Of a stretch of DNA of 64,000 nucleotides, positions 34,931 to 47,992 are shown piece after piece (the stretch's first letter is position 1; each line of letters opens with the position of its first letter). Where the stretch lies: positions 930,001 through 994,000 of the forward strand of contig JAMXBD010000114.1 of the NCBI GenBank assembly GCA_024138025.1, written 5' to 3'. Under the pieces are notes generated by a model, which saw only the letters and a list, made by a program, of their open reading frames with translations, was not told the DNA's origin and made no database searches. This DNA is from Combretum micranthum. Taxonomy: Eukaryota > Streptophyta > Magnoliopsida > Myrtales > Combretaceae. The position numbers and the translations under genes are program-made.

Positions 34931-36569
34931 CTCTCTTCTCTATCTCTCTCTGATAAATTTACCACGACACAGTTGAGTCAACATCAGCATTTACGACACG
35001 AATTTTTACTTTTTACCACGGACTGTATGTGATGTGAGTGTGATTTAAATTTGCCATGGACTACGATGCACCCAACCAGTAGTAGCAGTGTACTGATGAA
35101 TGCAGGCGAAACACAATATACTATTTCGAGACATCACATTTAAATCTCTACCCTCTAAAAACATTAAAAAAAAAACACACACACATATCACATCATTTTA
35201 TATATATATATATAAACATATGTTATGTAATTACTCATAAAATATTATCTACATAGTAAACTGCAATGTTGTTAGACCCATGACCTCGCTCAATTTTAGG
35301 AATGATCCAGTTCAACTGCTATTTAATACTCTATTCAATCCGGTTTTCCTCTTACCATTATGAATCACGGATCTAATAATATTGGTAAAATCGATAATTT
35401 TAAAAATATATAAATATATGTCAAAATTTGATTCATATATTTATTATTTTTAATGAATTTGGTACGGTGAGTTGTCGGGGATGAAAATTATAAAATAAAA
35501 AGGTGCAAAGACCAAAAACCAAAACCACCTTAGACGTGTGCCTGTATAGGGGGTGTGCAGTGTGCTTTTGTCTTAATAATTCACCAATTGGGTTTTAATC
35601 AGATTCCTTTTTTGGTTCTTGGAAATCGTGCACACACTAACTTACAGCAACTGTAATTATTAAATTAATCAATCACACTTCAACCTTATTACTGTTTTCA
35701 ATAAATTGACGTCTTTTTTGTTAGCTAGGGTAAAAGATGCTTTTTTAATATAAATATATATATATTTTCCCCGGGAGTTGCGACTGCATTTTTTTTAGAG
35801 ACAATTAAATGGGGTTGCTGCTTTTCTTTTGGATGTTCGGTCTTGTTTGACTTTCTTGGACCAATGTTACTTTCATGATAACATATAAGACATGACATAT
35901 AAATCCAATTCGAAGATAACATTTACTTGTACTAGTAATGTTTAAAAGTGAAACATTCATGACTAGATATAGATGCATTGTTTTGGATGGTTATTAAAAT
36001 CGTGGCTTAAATTTATATAAATTTATAAGTTTATGATTTATAAGTGTAAATTCTTAATAGAATATGAAGTTAGGTTTTTATATGATTTTATTCTATATAT
36101 TTCGATTTTAAGATGAAACGGGAGTTTGACCAGTTGATGGAGACGAAGAGATTAACTGAATTTAGTCTGGAAAAAGGAGAGCAAAGAAGGTAGGAAAAAG
36201 CTAGGCAGGGGTGCCCTATTTCACATGTCTGGGGTTGCTGGTGGAGGAAGGCACTATGATAAGTATAGACATTAGACACCGCCCAGTACCTTTATTTTCT
36301 GATGGGGTTAGGAGACGAAAAGAGTCGGCCCTTGATTAGACCATGCTTTTTGTACTGTATTATCTCAAATTATGAGGGGTTTTGTCTCAAATTGGATATG
36401 CTTTTTCATATTTTTCTTTATAATGATTAGACCTAGATGAAGAAAATATTGAAGTACTCAAGGATAGTCAAAACTTCCCTTAGTCTATACGTTTATCTAG
36501 TGAATAAGTCTAGGAGTAGAAAAAAAGAGAAAAAAAAATGTCCCTTCCCAAAATTGATTTTATAATTTA
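34931..36569. other. Anonymous AT-rich spacer
   Basis: No supported gene; short TA runs near 35198-35213 and 35750-35765. Confidence 0.4.
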
Positions 36570-36833
36570 GGATAAATGTCACATTTGGCATCCGAATTTT
36601 ATCAATTTGGGTAATTAATTATTTGAACTTTAAAAGTGTCAATTTACTACTTAACTTTAGCCACTTTTATAATTAGCTACCTTAGTTTTGTCAAGTTTTA
36701 TCAAAATTAACTGCATCATCTGCATACTATTAATGAACTCAAAAAGTTCATATGTAGTAAAATGATCCTTAAATTTTCAGTAATTAATTACATAAATTGG
36801 TAAAGCTAACAGTTTCAAATGTGATATTTACAC
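36570..36833. mobile_element. Probable MULE-type MITE, 264 bp
   Basis: The ends GGATAAATGTCACATTTGG and, inverted, GTGTAAATATCACATTTGA match at 15 of 19 positions. The 9-bp flanks TATAATTTA and TACATTTTA agree at seven positions. It codes for nothing. Confidence 0.5.
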
Positions 36834-37820
36834 TACATTTTATGGGAAAAAAAACATATGTATCTGCTAGCAAGTGCCCATATGGTACCCACTGATATTT
36901 TTTTCTTCTTCCTTTTTTTCCCCCTTTTTTCTAACTCATAAATTGAATAATTAAAGTCGCCGTTACCCTTTTATCGGCAAAAAAAAAAGGTCGATGTTGA
37001 AGGCTTGTATTAATTATTTAACAGAAATCAAATTTCAAATTTTCAAGATACAAAAAGTTTGAGCTTTGTGACGTACAAGGTTCAGATTTATATGATGTGA
37101 AAGCTCGGTTACGATAACAAGAAATTTTGCATCATTTGGTAAGACAACAGGAACCGGCAATAAAAACGCCTAGATTAGGAGAGAAGTCCTTAATAAATTT
37201 ATCTATGTTGTAATTGTAACTCATGTGCCGTGATAATTAAATTCATGGTTGGAGTTCCATTGAAATTCAAAACATCATATTGAAAGTTGCCTGCTATGTA
37301 TTGCTAAGAAATGAACATTTTTTCCTTTTCCAAACAAGATTGGCAGTATGATTGTTTCAATGTTATTTGTTTACAAGTTCTTCTAGTCAGAATACAATAA
37401 AAAGAGTGATTTGAATCTAGGAGATTAATAAGCACAGTTTACAACATAGCAAATCCTTCTATTCTAGAATATGATAGGAAGATATTCAAAAGCATATAAA
37501 GAATGTTATAGAATAAATATAATAGTGCACACTATATTTATAAGCTTGAATTTTGAGATTAAATGATTGTGATGCTAACCTATGGTATCAGAGTAGAAGA
37601 TCATAAGTTCGAATCCATCTTACAGATTTAGGTTTTTAAATAAAAGATCTTGTAGAAATTTTCACAATATAAGATTCTATAAAGAAAATTATACGGCGAT
37701 AATAAAAGATTTTCCGGACAAAAAGAAGATTTTAAAGTAAAATAGAAGGTTATGTATAAAGAAAGATAGGATGTAATATTGGATTAAAACAAGAAGTTAT
37801 GACCTTATTCCATCAATTAA

Positions 37821-37851
<31 letters not shown>

Positions 37852-37855
37852 TATA
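36834..37855. other. Anonymous spacer with a SINE-like patch
   Basis: No gene is supported. At about 37566-37615 the phrase TGGTATCAGAGTAGAAGATC followed by AGTTCGAATCC looks like a tRNA-derived element with a B box at 37608-37618, but no tail or edges could be set. A TA microsatellite occupies about 37821-37855. Confidence 0.35.
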
Positions 37856-38593
37856 TAGGGATGTAAGCAGGCGGGTTTTTATAGGGCACCCGACCCCCTC
37901 GACCCGATAAATACTCTATAGGGTTTGGGATGGGTTTTGGGATCAATAATAAAACCCTATAGGGTTTTGGAATGGGTTTTGGGACAAGCATAAAACCCGT
38001 TGGGAAACCCGAACCCGTTTAAGTATATAAATATATATTATGTTTAGCCTCAGTCTCTGAAATTAACCAGTTGTGCTCCATTAATTGTAAAGCTATTTTT
38101 TTCTTTTTTATTAAATCGTTTAGAAAAAGTAAAAAAAAAAACCCTAGGACAGTAGATTAATACTCTATGATCTCCACTTTAAGTCTTGGTCTTGGCTCAC
38201 TCTCGTCAAATTCAAGCCTCTCACTCCTGTTGCCGCACTGTTTCATTCAATGATTTTCTTCTCATGAAAATGATTGAGATTTTATAAAAAAAATTGCATA
38301 AGCAATGATAAAAGTTTTTTTCTTGGCCTATAAAATGGGAACGGATCGGAAATAAAAAAAGATGAAAAAAAATTATAATGATGTTTTTAAATATTTTATT
38401 ATGTAATGATTCTAATTTTATATTGGGTTTGGAGTTCGGGTTCAGGTACCTATAAGGTTTGTCTAGCAGGTTTTGGGTTCATGGACAAAAACACTATAGG
38501 GTTTGGGACGGGTTTTGGAAATCCTATTAGGTATCGGGTTCGGGTTCGGGTTCGGGTTCGGGTTTCAGTATACCCGTCCCGGTTGCATTCCTA
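37856..38593. mobile_element. hAT-like non-autonomous element, 738 bp
   Basis: The ends TAGGGATGTAAGCAGGCGGG and, inverted, TAGGAATGCAACCGGGACGG are clear inverted repeats. The flanks TATATATA and TATATATG fit an 8-bp duplication with one mismatch, although they lie in TA-rich sequence. The interior is made of GGGTTTTGGGA and CCTATAGGGTTT phrases and a GGGTTC repeat. It codes for nothing. Confidence 0.7.
38535..38564. repeat. (CGGGTT)5 hexanucleotide repeat
   Basis: Five exact copies inside the hAT-like element. It differs from the plant telomere unit (TTTAGGG). Confidence 0.95.
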
Positions 38594-40599
38594 TATATAT
38601 GGGGATTGATATACCTATCTAAATCATTACAAAGAATCATTCGAAAATACTATGAAGATCATCTAAGAAGTTTTTCTAGAAAATGTTAACTATATGAGTT
38701 TTGAAGATTCTGAAAAGATAAGGATGAGCTGATCATAGTATAAATTCAAAATCAAATTTTATGTAAATACTTCAAGACATTCATCTTGCAATTGAAGATG
38801 AAAAAGTAACCTAGAAATAAGAAGATATCCGTTTTGTCGATCACATTTTAAGGAGGATCTCAACATCTGATACGAAATTATTAATGGAGCTCATGTTCAA
38901 ATATGACAAATGGTTGAAGGCTACTTCAAATTTTTAACAAACGCATTTCAACTCTATCAAGTTAGGATGGGTTAATGAACCGTTTCCTGATATTTTGAAG
39001 ACCGATAATTTTTGGATGTTTGAGGAACAATTCTATAAAGTCCGGTTCAAGGATTTCCGAAAATACAAGAAGAAATTGAGAAAATTATTGCCATATTAAC
39101 AAATGTTACTTTAAAAGTAGAACTCTTGTTCTATCCAAGTGAAGAGGATTTTTATTAAGTTTTGTCCTCCTTAGCTTTGAAATTATTGTAGCTTGACATT
39201 CAAAGGGATTCAGTTTTGTAAATATATATAGTCACTATGGATCTTTAAAGAGTGATGATTTTCACATTTGTTGCATTGTGGATCTTTAAAGAGTGCTTGA
39301 CTACAAGCAAATTGGATATTAAATATCGGATTTATATAATGAAAATTTATTAAATTTTTACCATTGAAGTTATTGAAATATTTCATTGCATTCTAAAAGT
39401 CAAAACATACATATTTATTACTATTAAGCGAATATCTACCTTATTGAACTAGATATTTCTAATGCTTAAAGTACCAATTTTTCATCTTATTTTTCAATTT
39501 ATTCATAGATTTTGTCATCATTGTTTCTATCAACTTTTCCTATCACTGTTATGGTAGGATCCATTTAGTAAATATAAATAATCATTTAAAACCTTATAGG
39601 TTTTTAAATTGATATCTTTTTTTAATGTGAAAAATAACACTCTTTTTTCCTATTCCCTCTTAGTATCCCATGTTCTTATTCTCTTCTTCTCTTTTTTGTT
39701 ATTTTGGTTTCAGTTTTCATATAACATTTGCAAATAATTTCTATGTAATTATTTTTAATTTTATAATTATTTTCTTCCTACAATACCGGTGATCCATTAA
39801 CCAGTGTGTGCACAGTGTGTGTGTGTCTAAATATCCATTTGTGGCTAATAAAAATTAGAAGTGTCCAAAGTAAAAGCATAGTGGAGCTACTACAAATTGG
39901 GTGAGAGCATAAGAACAAAACCAAGATTTCAACTTTAACTATTTTTATTCTTTTAAATAGTGGAACAACAAATGTGAATGACCGGATCCTATTATGGAGC
40001 TAAAATAATATATAAACTTGTAAGGAATAGCTATTATAATTTTCAAGTCTGATCTTCTAATTAGTGATGTGCCCCATTGTCTATTATATCTCTAATAATT
40101 AAAGGAAATATGTGAAAAAGATCTAACTTATCATAAACAATTAGATCAATTACTCATCTTTTATCGGAACCAACAATTGGTGTTGAAGCAATGCTATCCC
40201 TCAATTATACTTGAGCTAAAAATCCAACAATATAAAATCATAATATTCGAATAAATAAAGCTTTCTGCCTATAATTAAATAAATGAATAAGGCCCCTTGG
40301 TTCGATGGTATAGACTTTGTCAATGAATTTGTAGGTTGATAACATTCATCTAAGCTGTTGATTTTAAATTTTAGATTATAATAGCCACTAGAAACTGGGA
40401 TCTTCCGATTACAGTTGCTACAACAGGAGATGGGAAGAAAGCTTCTTCCATTTCCAAGGCTAAGTTATTAGTGCAATTTCTTCTTTATGAATTTAATTTA
40501 GTTTCTCCACACAATAGTGCTAAGGAAACCTAAGATAAATTATATGTAACACATTAATGAACTAATTTTGTAAAAGAGACTTGCATTAATATACTAATA
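38594..40599. other. Region with an unrecognised coding-like relic
   Basis: Between about 38770 and 39110 a plus-strand frame with a few stops reads phrases such as DTKLLMELMFKYDKWLKATSNF and FWMFEEQFYKVRFKDFRKYKKKL, which look like real but decayed protein. I do not recognise the family. It may belong to a retroelement related to the gag relic that follows. The rest is AT-rich spacer. Confidence 0.3.
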
Positions 40600-41760
40600 C
40601 ATGAATATGGAATGCTCAAAATTTTAACCAAGTGAAAAAATAAAATGAAATGCCTAATAGATTTGCCACTATTGTCAATGAAATTTCAACTCCTGACCAA
40701 AAAAAAAAAAAAAAAAAAAGAATTTTGATCGTAATTTCATGGGAAAGGATCTTAAGATTTTACCTAAAGCATGGAATGCTGAAAAGACGGCAATTGAGAA
40801 AGCTTGCTAAATTATCTAAGATGTTATTGAACTAACCCAATGAAAGGTTTGTGTTGTATGAAACTAACATGTTTTCGTGCCAACAAAAGAAAGATTACAA
40901 TTGAGGAAGGAGACCTAAAATCAAAATCAATAGATTTGCATGAAGAAGAAGATGATGATGGTATTAATCTTCTAGCTTGATAGGTAAACAATGTTTTCAA
41001 GAAGGAAAATAAGAACACATTCAATTATAAAATGTTTGATAATGAGTATTAATAGAGGTAAATCTAATGCAGAGAAGAGATATTAAGAGAAGAAAGAAAT
41101 TAAGAAATAGAAAAAAGAAATCATGCGTTACAAATGTGAGAAGCCTACCCACATAAAATATGATTATTCCATACTTATAAAGAAACCTGAAAAGTTCAAG
41201 AAGAAAGTAAAAGCAATGATGGCCACATGGAGTACCTAGATGATTGATCAAGATCAAAATCAAAATCAGAAGAAGAGGAAAAATCTATCACATGCCCAAT
41301 TACAGATTCGAAAGTAGTAAATTTTAACCTTGATTGAAATGATGGTGTTGATGATTTGAATAAGGGATTAGAAGGATTATTTGTTGCTTTTCTTTTTCAA
41401 AGGCTAAAGTAAAGAACTCTAAGCTGGAAAATTAGGTTATCGCTTTGTAAAATGAGAAGACATTTCACTAGTGTTCATAAATGATACTTTGAAAAATATT
41501 AATGGAACTCTACACCTTTTTTTTTTTTTTTTTTTTGGCCCAAGAACTCTACACCTTAATATAGGAGTTTTGGTAGATAAAAAATCTAGATTTGAGGGGG
41601 AAAAACTGAAAATGAGAGTAAATGATTTTTGTAGTCAAATAAGAACGTATTCAATTAATTCAACAGAAGTGATGAACAATTGAATAAGTTATTACCTAGT
41701 TAAAGAATAAGTAGTTTTAAAAGTAATATAAGATATGAAAGTGATGGATGAGCAAACACC
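40600..41760 (+). pseudogene. copia gag relic
   Basis: Fragments in copia gag order can be read on the plus strand: MPNRFATIVNE near 40650, ILR-LPKAWNAEKTAIEKA near 40748-40805, an acidic stretch near 40940-40960, and a zinc-knuckle-like YKCEKPTHIKYDYSILIKK followed by KAMMATWS near 41126-41235. In intact relatives the last part reads C-x2-C-x4-H-x4-C followed by ATWDDS, so the first and last Cys are lost here (the last is Tyr). Stops and A- and T-run insertions break all frames. No LTRs were found. Confidence 0.6.
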
Positions 41761-44752
41761 CAAAATCAAACGTTCTTTTAAAAGCAAAAGAAATAATTAA
41801 GAAAATGCAAAAGAAACAAGCAAAAGATCTATTGTGAACAACAAAAGATTCATACCTCAAATTAGAAAACAGGCTTATTAAGGTAGATGATATTCAATAC
41901 AATAATTTAGAAGATATTCTACTGAAGGACTAATATGGTGGGTAAATAACATAGGTATAACTACCAAACCTCTTATATTTCTTTCGTAGTAATAACAAAC
42001 ATATTGAAAGATATTGTTAGGGTATTCACAAAGAAAAAAAAATGAAGAGAAAAAAAGCTTAATGAAAAATAAAAAAGTATAAATAATTTAACGAGCTTGA
42101 CTTTCAAAGGATTCATACTTGTCTAAGTTCCTAAGAACTTGTAACCTATTCTTGTTTAGGAAGCAAAATTAAAATAAATGTGGTACTTAAACATGGACTT
42201 TGAAGACATTCAGGGGTGATGCTTTAATGTTCTTATGTAACGGAAAGAGAAAGTTTTTGTAACTTTGGAGATAACAGTAAAGGAAAAAATCATTGGTAAT
42301 GGTATAGTTGGGTTATTCCTCCTTTTTGCATAGGATATGTTACTCTAGTGAAAGACGTTAAACATGATTTGAGCATCACATCAGCTTTGTGATGAAGCAA
42401 ACAAAGCGATTTTCAAACAAAACAAACGTGCCCAAAATGTCCATCAACTATTTTGCTGCTTTAATTACTGGTTTTGTACCCTTTCTTTGTTTTTTCCATG
42501 CAGTTTTCCAAACAACCATTCTACGGTGAGGATTAACCCAAGCCCCAATTTAGCTAATCCTTGCTTTTGTCTATTCATGACCATTCTCCAATTCATTTAT
42601 TGAATCTAAATCACTCTGTTCATTTAAGGCTACGTTGTGAAATTTTCTCATTTTAACCTATTCAAATAGATAATTAGATACTTTGGTTTATTTTTATTAT
42701 AACAATCGTAGTTTTTATCATTGCTGTTGAATCTAATCCTTCTTTGGGAACAGACCGGTCCAACCGTGGTTTAAACCTTGGTTTTATCAATTGACCCTTG
42801 ATCTCTAGCATGTATGGGTCAAACTCCAATCCGAATCTAATAACATTAGTTTTTAGAGAGATCTAGATTCTTGATTTCTCAAATTCTATTACTTGATGTA
42901 ATTTATGTTACTATTTCATTTTATGTTTTAAAATGAATATGTTAAAAATTTTAAAAAAAATTAACAAAAAAGTGATTATTTTCTAAAACAGCAACTTGAA
43001 ATGGAAAACAAATTGAAAAAATATATGTATAAATCTTGGAAATGAAAATTGAAAAAAAAAAAAAAAAACATAATCCTTTAGATGGGATTCTTTCGTACAT
43101 CTCTGGCTGCAACTTGCAAGCATCTACTAATGACAATTATTGGAATAAAATTATAACCCTAAAAACGGTAGAATTTGAAAGGGGTGGACGATTAGACATT
43201 GGCAAGGGTTTGGATGATAGTGTGAACGCTTTCACTCTCTTGTCAAAGATTTATTAGCTTTTCACGAGACATAAAGCATCATGCCGTGTCGTCCAAGACG
43301 AGAAACTTCTTTTGCTATGGAGAGAAAGATTAACTATGACTTATGCTTTGACCCTCGCATGCATGTGTGTATCGTTTGCATGTTGTGCCGGCCTAGAAAG
43401 AAAACGGAAAACGGCTACATAAGCCTAACGAAATATCAAGGCAAAGTTTTCCTTACTCTGTTCTCATTGGATTATGGGTCTAAACAAATTTAGCTTCTCA
43501 CTCGATTTTTACTCGAGTTAGAATTTAAAAATAGTTAAATTAAATTCAAATTCAAATTACTCGAGTAATTTATTAAACAGATCTTGTATTACTCAGATGA
43601 TTTATTAAGGTGAGCTTGAGTTTCACAATAGCAACTTCATCAGGCTTAAATTGAATTATATTCTTGAATTAAGCTTTAATTTAAAAAAAAAATTCAAAAT
43701 CAAACTTTGAATTTGTTCATTTCACCATATGAAATAACGAAGAAGTTAAATTCTAATTTAATAGAATTTTAATAAGGTTATAATGACTATTACGATGTTT
43801 ACTTGATGTAAAAAATAAAACAAATAATTATTAGAGTCAATATAATATATATATATATATAATATATATAATGCTTCTTATATTTATCACAAACAAATGA
43901 TGATTGTATGGGTCACATCCTTTAACTAGATACCGCAATAGCAGTTACATATAATAAAGAGGGAAATAATAACTATTCATCTCAAATCTGTTAATACTTT
44001 ACGATCTCAATTCAGACTTGTTTATACCTTCAATGGGGCTACTGAGAACTCGACAAAACATAAGCCATATTTGGCTCCAGCCTCCAGGCCCTACATGACC
44101 ACATACAGCATTGCAATAGTGAATGTCAAAGCTAATGCCAAAAGTCGACAATAGTTTCAAGCTTTTAAAGACACTTTCATAATCAAAACTTTTAAAACCA
44201 GTTGCGTCTTTTTTATTCCTACTCTCTTTATAATCCTTAACACTGAGCATTTCAAATACCATGTCTTAACGCTTGGAGTCAAACATAGCTCCCGATGGTC
44301 AAAGCTCATAAAAGGAACACCCCATTCCACACGTTTCTTCAGATTAAAATCCAACTCCATAAGACACAAGAGTCAGTGCCACCAATAAATGAGCCAAAAA
44401 GGTAAAAAATGAAACACAGAAAGTCCTATGTAAGAGGGATTTGTTCTATACCTCATGAGTAAAAAACATTTAAATTTCATTGGATGAATTTTCTGCAAAT
44501 TTTGAAGCAACATGACACAAAGATTAGTAAAAGAGAGGATCAGATAATTTTATTATGCTATGATATCCGAATGTTCATCCATCTACAAGTGCTCCTTGCA
44601 AGCACCTAGAACATGGTTTCTTCAAGCTTGCAAGAAAGATGAAAAATCAGAAAGAATAGACGATACAATCGATGCCCAATTAATTGCTTATTGGGATAGT
44701 TAGTATGTAAAGAATAAATATAAATCACTATACTTCAAGGCATTGCAGGTTA
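41761..44752. other. Anonymous region between the gag relic and the EMB8-like gene
   Basis: Mostly AT-rich. A TA microsatellite lies at about 43842-43872. The part from about 43980 to 44752 is downstream of the EMB8-like stop codon and may hold its 3' untranslated region. Minus-strand open frames there (43999-44369) have mixed codons but no domain I recognise. Confidence 0.4.
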
Positions 44753-44776
44753 CTATACTTCAAGGCATTGCAGGTT
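44727..44776. repeat. 25-bp perfect tandem duplication at the EMB8-like stop codon
   Basis: The unit at 44727-44751 repeats exactly at 44752-44776. The right copy carries the last codons (NLQCLEV) and the TAG stop of the gene on the minus strand; the left copy lies just past the stop. Confidence 0.95.
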
Positions 44777-46963
44777 TTCATCAGACTGATTAGTATCTTG
44801 CAATTTACTACAAGCTGCACCAGTTTTAGTTGCACCACCCTCTAGGTATTCAAGGAAGTCCATCACAACAGGATCAGTCCAAGGAGCTCCTAGAGGAGCC
44901 CCACGACCCGCAACCCAACCAAGATGGCCCCCTTTGGGAGTCACTATTAGCATGCATTTTGTATTCTCCTGGATTTGGAACAAGCAAGCAGCAATATAAT
45001 CAAGTTGTTAGAAAACACTTTGCATATATTTACATTCCTGAAAAGGATTTTCCTAACATATTTAAACCTAAAGTCAAAATTGATGATAAACAACAGGGCA
45101 AGATTTCCCTACAAACCTTGATATCTTCACGTGGAATTCCCCTTGCAGGAGCAATGGGATCATTTGCAGCCTGGAAAGAAAGCTTTTAGATAGAGAGAAA
45201 GACACGGATACCACATATGTATGAATCGCCCAATGCAATAAGTGTGACAAACATTTTCATCTTGGGCTGTTATTGACTAAAAGTTGACAGATTATCACAA
45301 CATGCTAATACAACCATTTCATCCAGTGTTCCAAATACAGATTCCAGCCTTAAAAACCCTCCATCTGGAGAAACCTAATCTAAAATAGTAAATACATGTT
45401 CAAATTTGGAAAATTAAACAGAGGTCCTTTAAACATCTTTTTTCTTTCATAACAATTAACAAATTACCAATACACATTTTTATTAAATTAAGATCCAAGC
45501 TTCATATTACACATTAAACCCATCAAACGTCTTAGCCCATCACATAAAACAATTAAACAAAGAGCAACAACTGAATGGAGATTTAAACTCAGAATTCACT
45601 GCTCTGACAACATGTTATATCCCATTCCACAACCAACTAATCTAAAGTACAAACTCATAGACACATGTTCCGTTTATAGAGTAACAATCTCCTACTCCAT
45701 TATACTCCAGATTAATAATCATTTAAAGGCATAAAGTAGAAAACAGATCTTCAAAAAGGTAGTACAGAACCAATGTAGATAAACATTTATCTGCCACAAA
45801 GGAACGGAGAAACATTTCCAGCATCCTATTGCAATCCCACATATGAATACTGCCATTTTAAAGCTAAACAAAGCACTAAATTTTTTTGGCTATATTGTTC
45901 TACCAAATCATCAGATGCCAAATTCCAAGCGAATCTATTAATTTTGCTGTGTAACTCCGGCATATGTAACTACTCATATATTCATGGCACATTAATTTTG
46001 CTAGTTAGAACACTATTTGTCAGATGCAATGAAAGCTGCAAGTAAATCTGATAAAGACTAAGACAAACAAACTTCCAACAGCTGGTCTTTTAGGAAAATC
46101 CAAGACCTACATTGCAGCCTCTTAAATGATTAGATGGCATAAGAATGCAACTAGAAATACTGGAAGTCTGGGGGTATATGATATTGGTTACCCAGCCAAC
46201 ACTTACTGTTTGCTATTAATCATTACCCATCATGAAAAAAAGAATTAAGAACAGAATGGATCAGCGACATAAAGTGATTTAACTGGAACTTCAGCTTTAC
46301 AAGCAAAGCATTGAGAATTTAATATGACACAGATGCATGACAAAATAACCATTATGAAGGTAGGGAGGAGAAAACTGGTCCCTTTGGTTTCAGCAAAAAG
46401 GGTAGGAACATAACCTGGATACAAAGCAGAGGCGTCTGTACATTCTTTATGACATCTGAACTGCTTGAATTAGAGTAATAGTCATCTGCCGATTTGAACC
46501 CAAAGGATACTACAAATTTAAAGAAAGACAGCATGAGGTGATATTAGCGGATATTATAATTACAATAACAAATACGTAGAAGTAGAAAGATGCATTCAAT
46601 GATAGCATATGATATATGCACATACCCCGAGTCAATCCTTCATCAAACTCTTTAACAGTTTTGGCATTAGTAGCCAGTGGGATATTGTATTCACCACCCA
46701 TGTCTTCAAAGAGAAGAAGATGCCTGCAATGCAGAATGAGAACTATCAGTCATCGACCATATGCTCCAAAGTCAAGTAATTTATTTTAAGCTACGATGAA
46801 GGCATATATTACAATATTACTTCTTGAAAATTTGGCGAAGTGCTCTTGCAAGAGCTTTGTCATAAATATTGTTAAAGCCCTTACGGAAGTCTTCATCTGC
46901 AATGACTAGATTGAAAGGATTACACAATGAGACAGCTCCAGATAGAGAACAATTATGAGATTC
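44753..46963 (-). CDS. EMB8-like alpha/beta hydrolase, C-terminal 201 residues (5 exons)
   Basis: In transcript order the exons are 46963-46821, 46723-46626, 46509-46415, 45170-45117 and 44968-44753, with intron phases that keep one frame (606 bases, TAG at 44755-44753). All four introns are GT-AG. The product reads ESHNCSLSGAVSLCNPFNL, then DMGGEYNIPLATNAKTV, SFGFKSADDYYSNSSSSD, TPLLCIQAANDPIAPARGI and KGGHLGWVAGRGAPLGAPW, the signature of plant EMB8/ABHD1-3-type esterases. The likely catalytic Asp (AANDP) and His (GGHLGW) are present. The N-terminal half, with the GxSxG nucleophile, is missing: none was found upstream to 64000. Known relatives are membrane or plastid lipases or esterases; the substrate is unknown. 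Intact exons suggest a live gene with a huge intron or a recent truncation. Confidence 0.85.
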
Positions 46964-47855
46964 CTGAAAACACAAAAAGGGAAATTGTCGCAAATAATTG
47001 ATCAATCATGCTCTTCAATAATGAGAAAACATAAGAATAATTAAACTATCCCTCCAGAGAAACTCCTCGCATTAATATAAACCAATTAGAATAGGAGGTT
47101 TCCAACAAAAATTGATTTAGTCTGAGTTTCGATTTAGAGAGTCCAACCAAACACTAAAGTTGTGTGAAAATATGACATGCATAATCCTTCCCATTAGAAA
47201 TCTTATGGGTAGCAGGATTAGTTCACTGGGCACTAAGTGCATTGCAGAAAGACTTTTTCCTTGTTAAACTAATTCAAAAATTTTCTGTGTTGCGTTTATA
47301 TTCACAAGCAACTAATTAACATAGTTAAATTATAAGACAAGGGCATGTCTTATACTTATATTTCAGTACCCCCTTCAAGTGTGGACAAGACATTGATTAA
47401 AGTCTCTCATACAGGTAACTACAATGGCAATAGAACAATTGAAGATGAGAGTATAAAAATATCTACTGCCAATTAGGTCCAACTAATCCAAAGTCTATAT
47501 GTGCTCTACATGCTTCCTACCATAGGTTGCACCTACCCTTTATAAAAAAGAAATACTATTTAAAACAAGTTCTCCACATAGGTAGGGTATAACCAAGTAA
47601 ATAAACCAAGCAAAATGGCTCAGCTAGCCCATATGGGTAAGGTATAATTTAACATTATAGAATATAAGACATGCAAGTGCTTCTTCAATGTGGCCTCCTC
47701 ACAGAAGAGTCTCTAGCCGCAAAAAGCATGAAAAAGGTCACTTAGAGGTTAATGATCTCCTTTACATTTGCAAGGTGATTGGAATGAAGGTTGGATTGGT
47801 TTTCCAATTACTCCTTGCTCTTTTTCTCTTGTCCAGCATTCTTCAACACTTGATT
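46964..47855. other. Intron or broken upstream flank of the EMB8-like gene
   Basis: A good splice acceptor (TTTTCAG) ends here at 46964, so transcription from further upstream is expected. No exon encoding the nucleophile region was seen. A phrase near 47365-47395 (CCCCCTTCAAGTGTGG) resembles, on the minus strand, the end of a copia element. Confidence 0.4.
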
Positions 47856-47992
47856 TGTTATAGAATAGAAATTAATGTTGTAATTAATTATGTGTTAGGT
47901 AGGTGATAGAAATACTTCTCTACATATATTCTCACTGTACATAACAGTTGTATTCAATTACTTTATATCAATCTACATTTTACATTTCTACA
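47856..47992 (+). repeat. 5' LTR of the copia element
   Basis: Starts TGTTATAGAATAG and ends TTCTACA. It matches the 3' LTR except for scattered substitutions and a small GGTAG-type insertion in the other copy. Confidence 0.93.

Noticed and set aside
37578..37589. TGGTATCAGAG as a copia primer-binding site
   Set aside because: No LTR or gag lies next to it, and a B-box-like motif follows at the distance expected of a SINE.
38535..38564. CGGGTT repeat as interstitial telomere sequence
   Set aside because: The unit differs from the plant telomere repeat and lies inside a hAT-like element whose ends use the same words.
40288..40320. Sequence GGTTCGATGGTATAG as a tRNA gene
   Set aside because: No cloverleaf arms can be built around it, and there is no matching acceptor stem.
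44830..45189. Plus-strand open frame of 119 residues
   Set aside because: It is antisense to the last two EMB8-like exons and crosses their intron.
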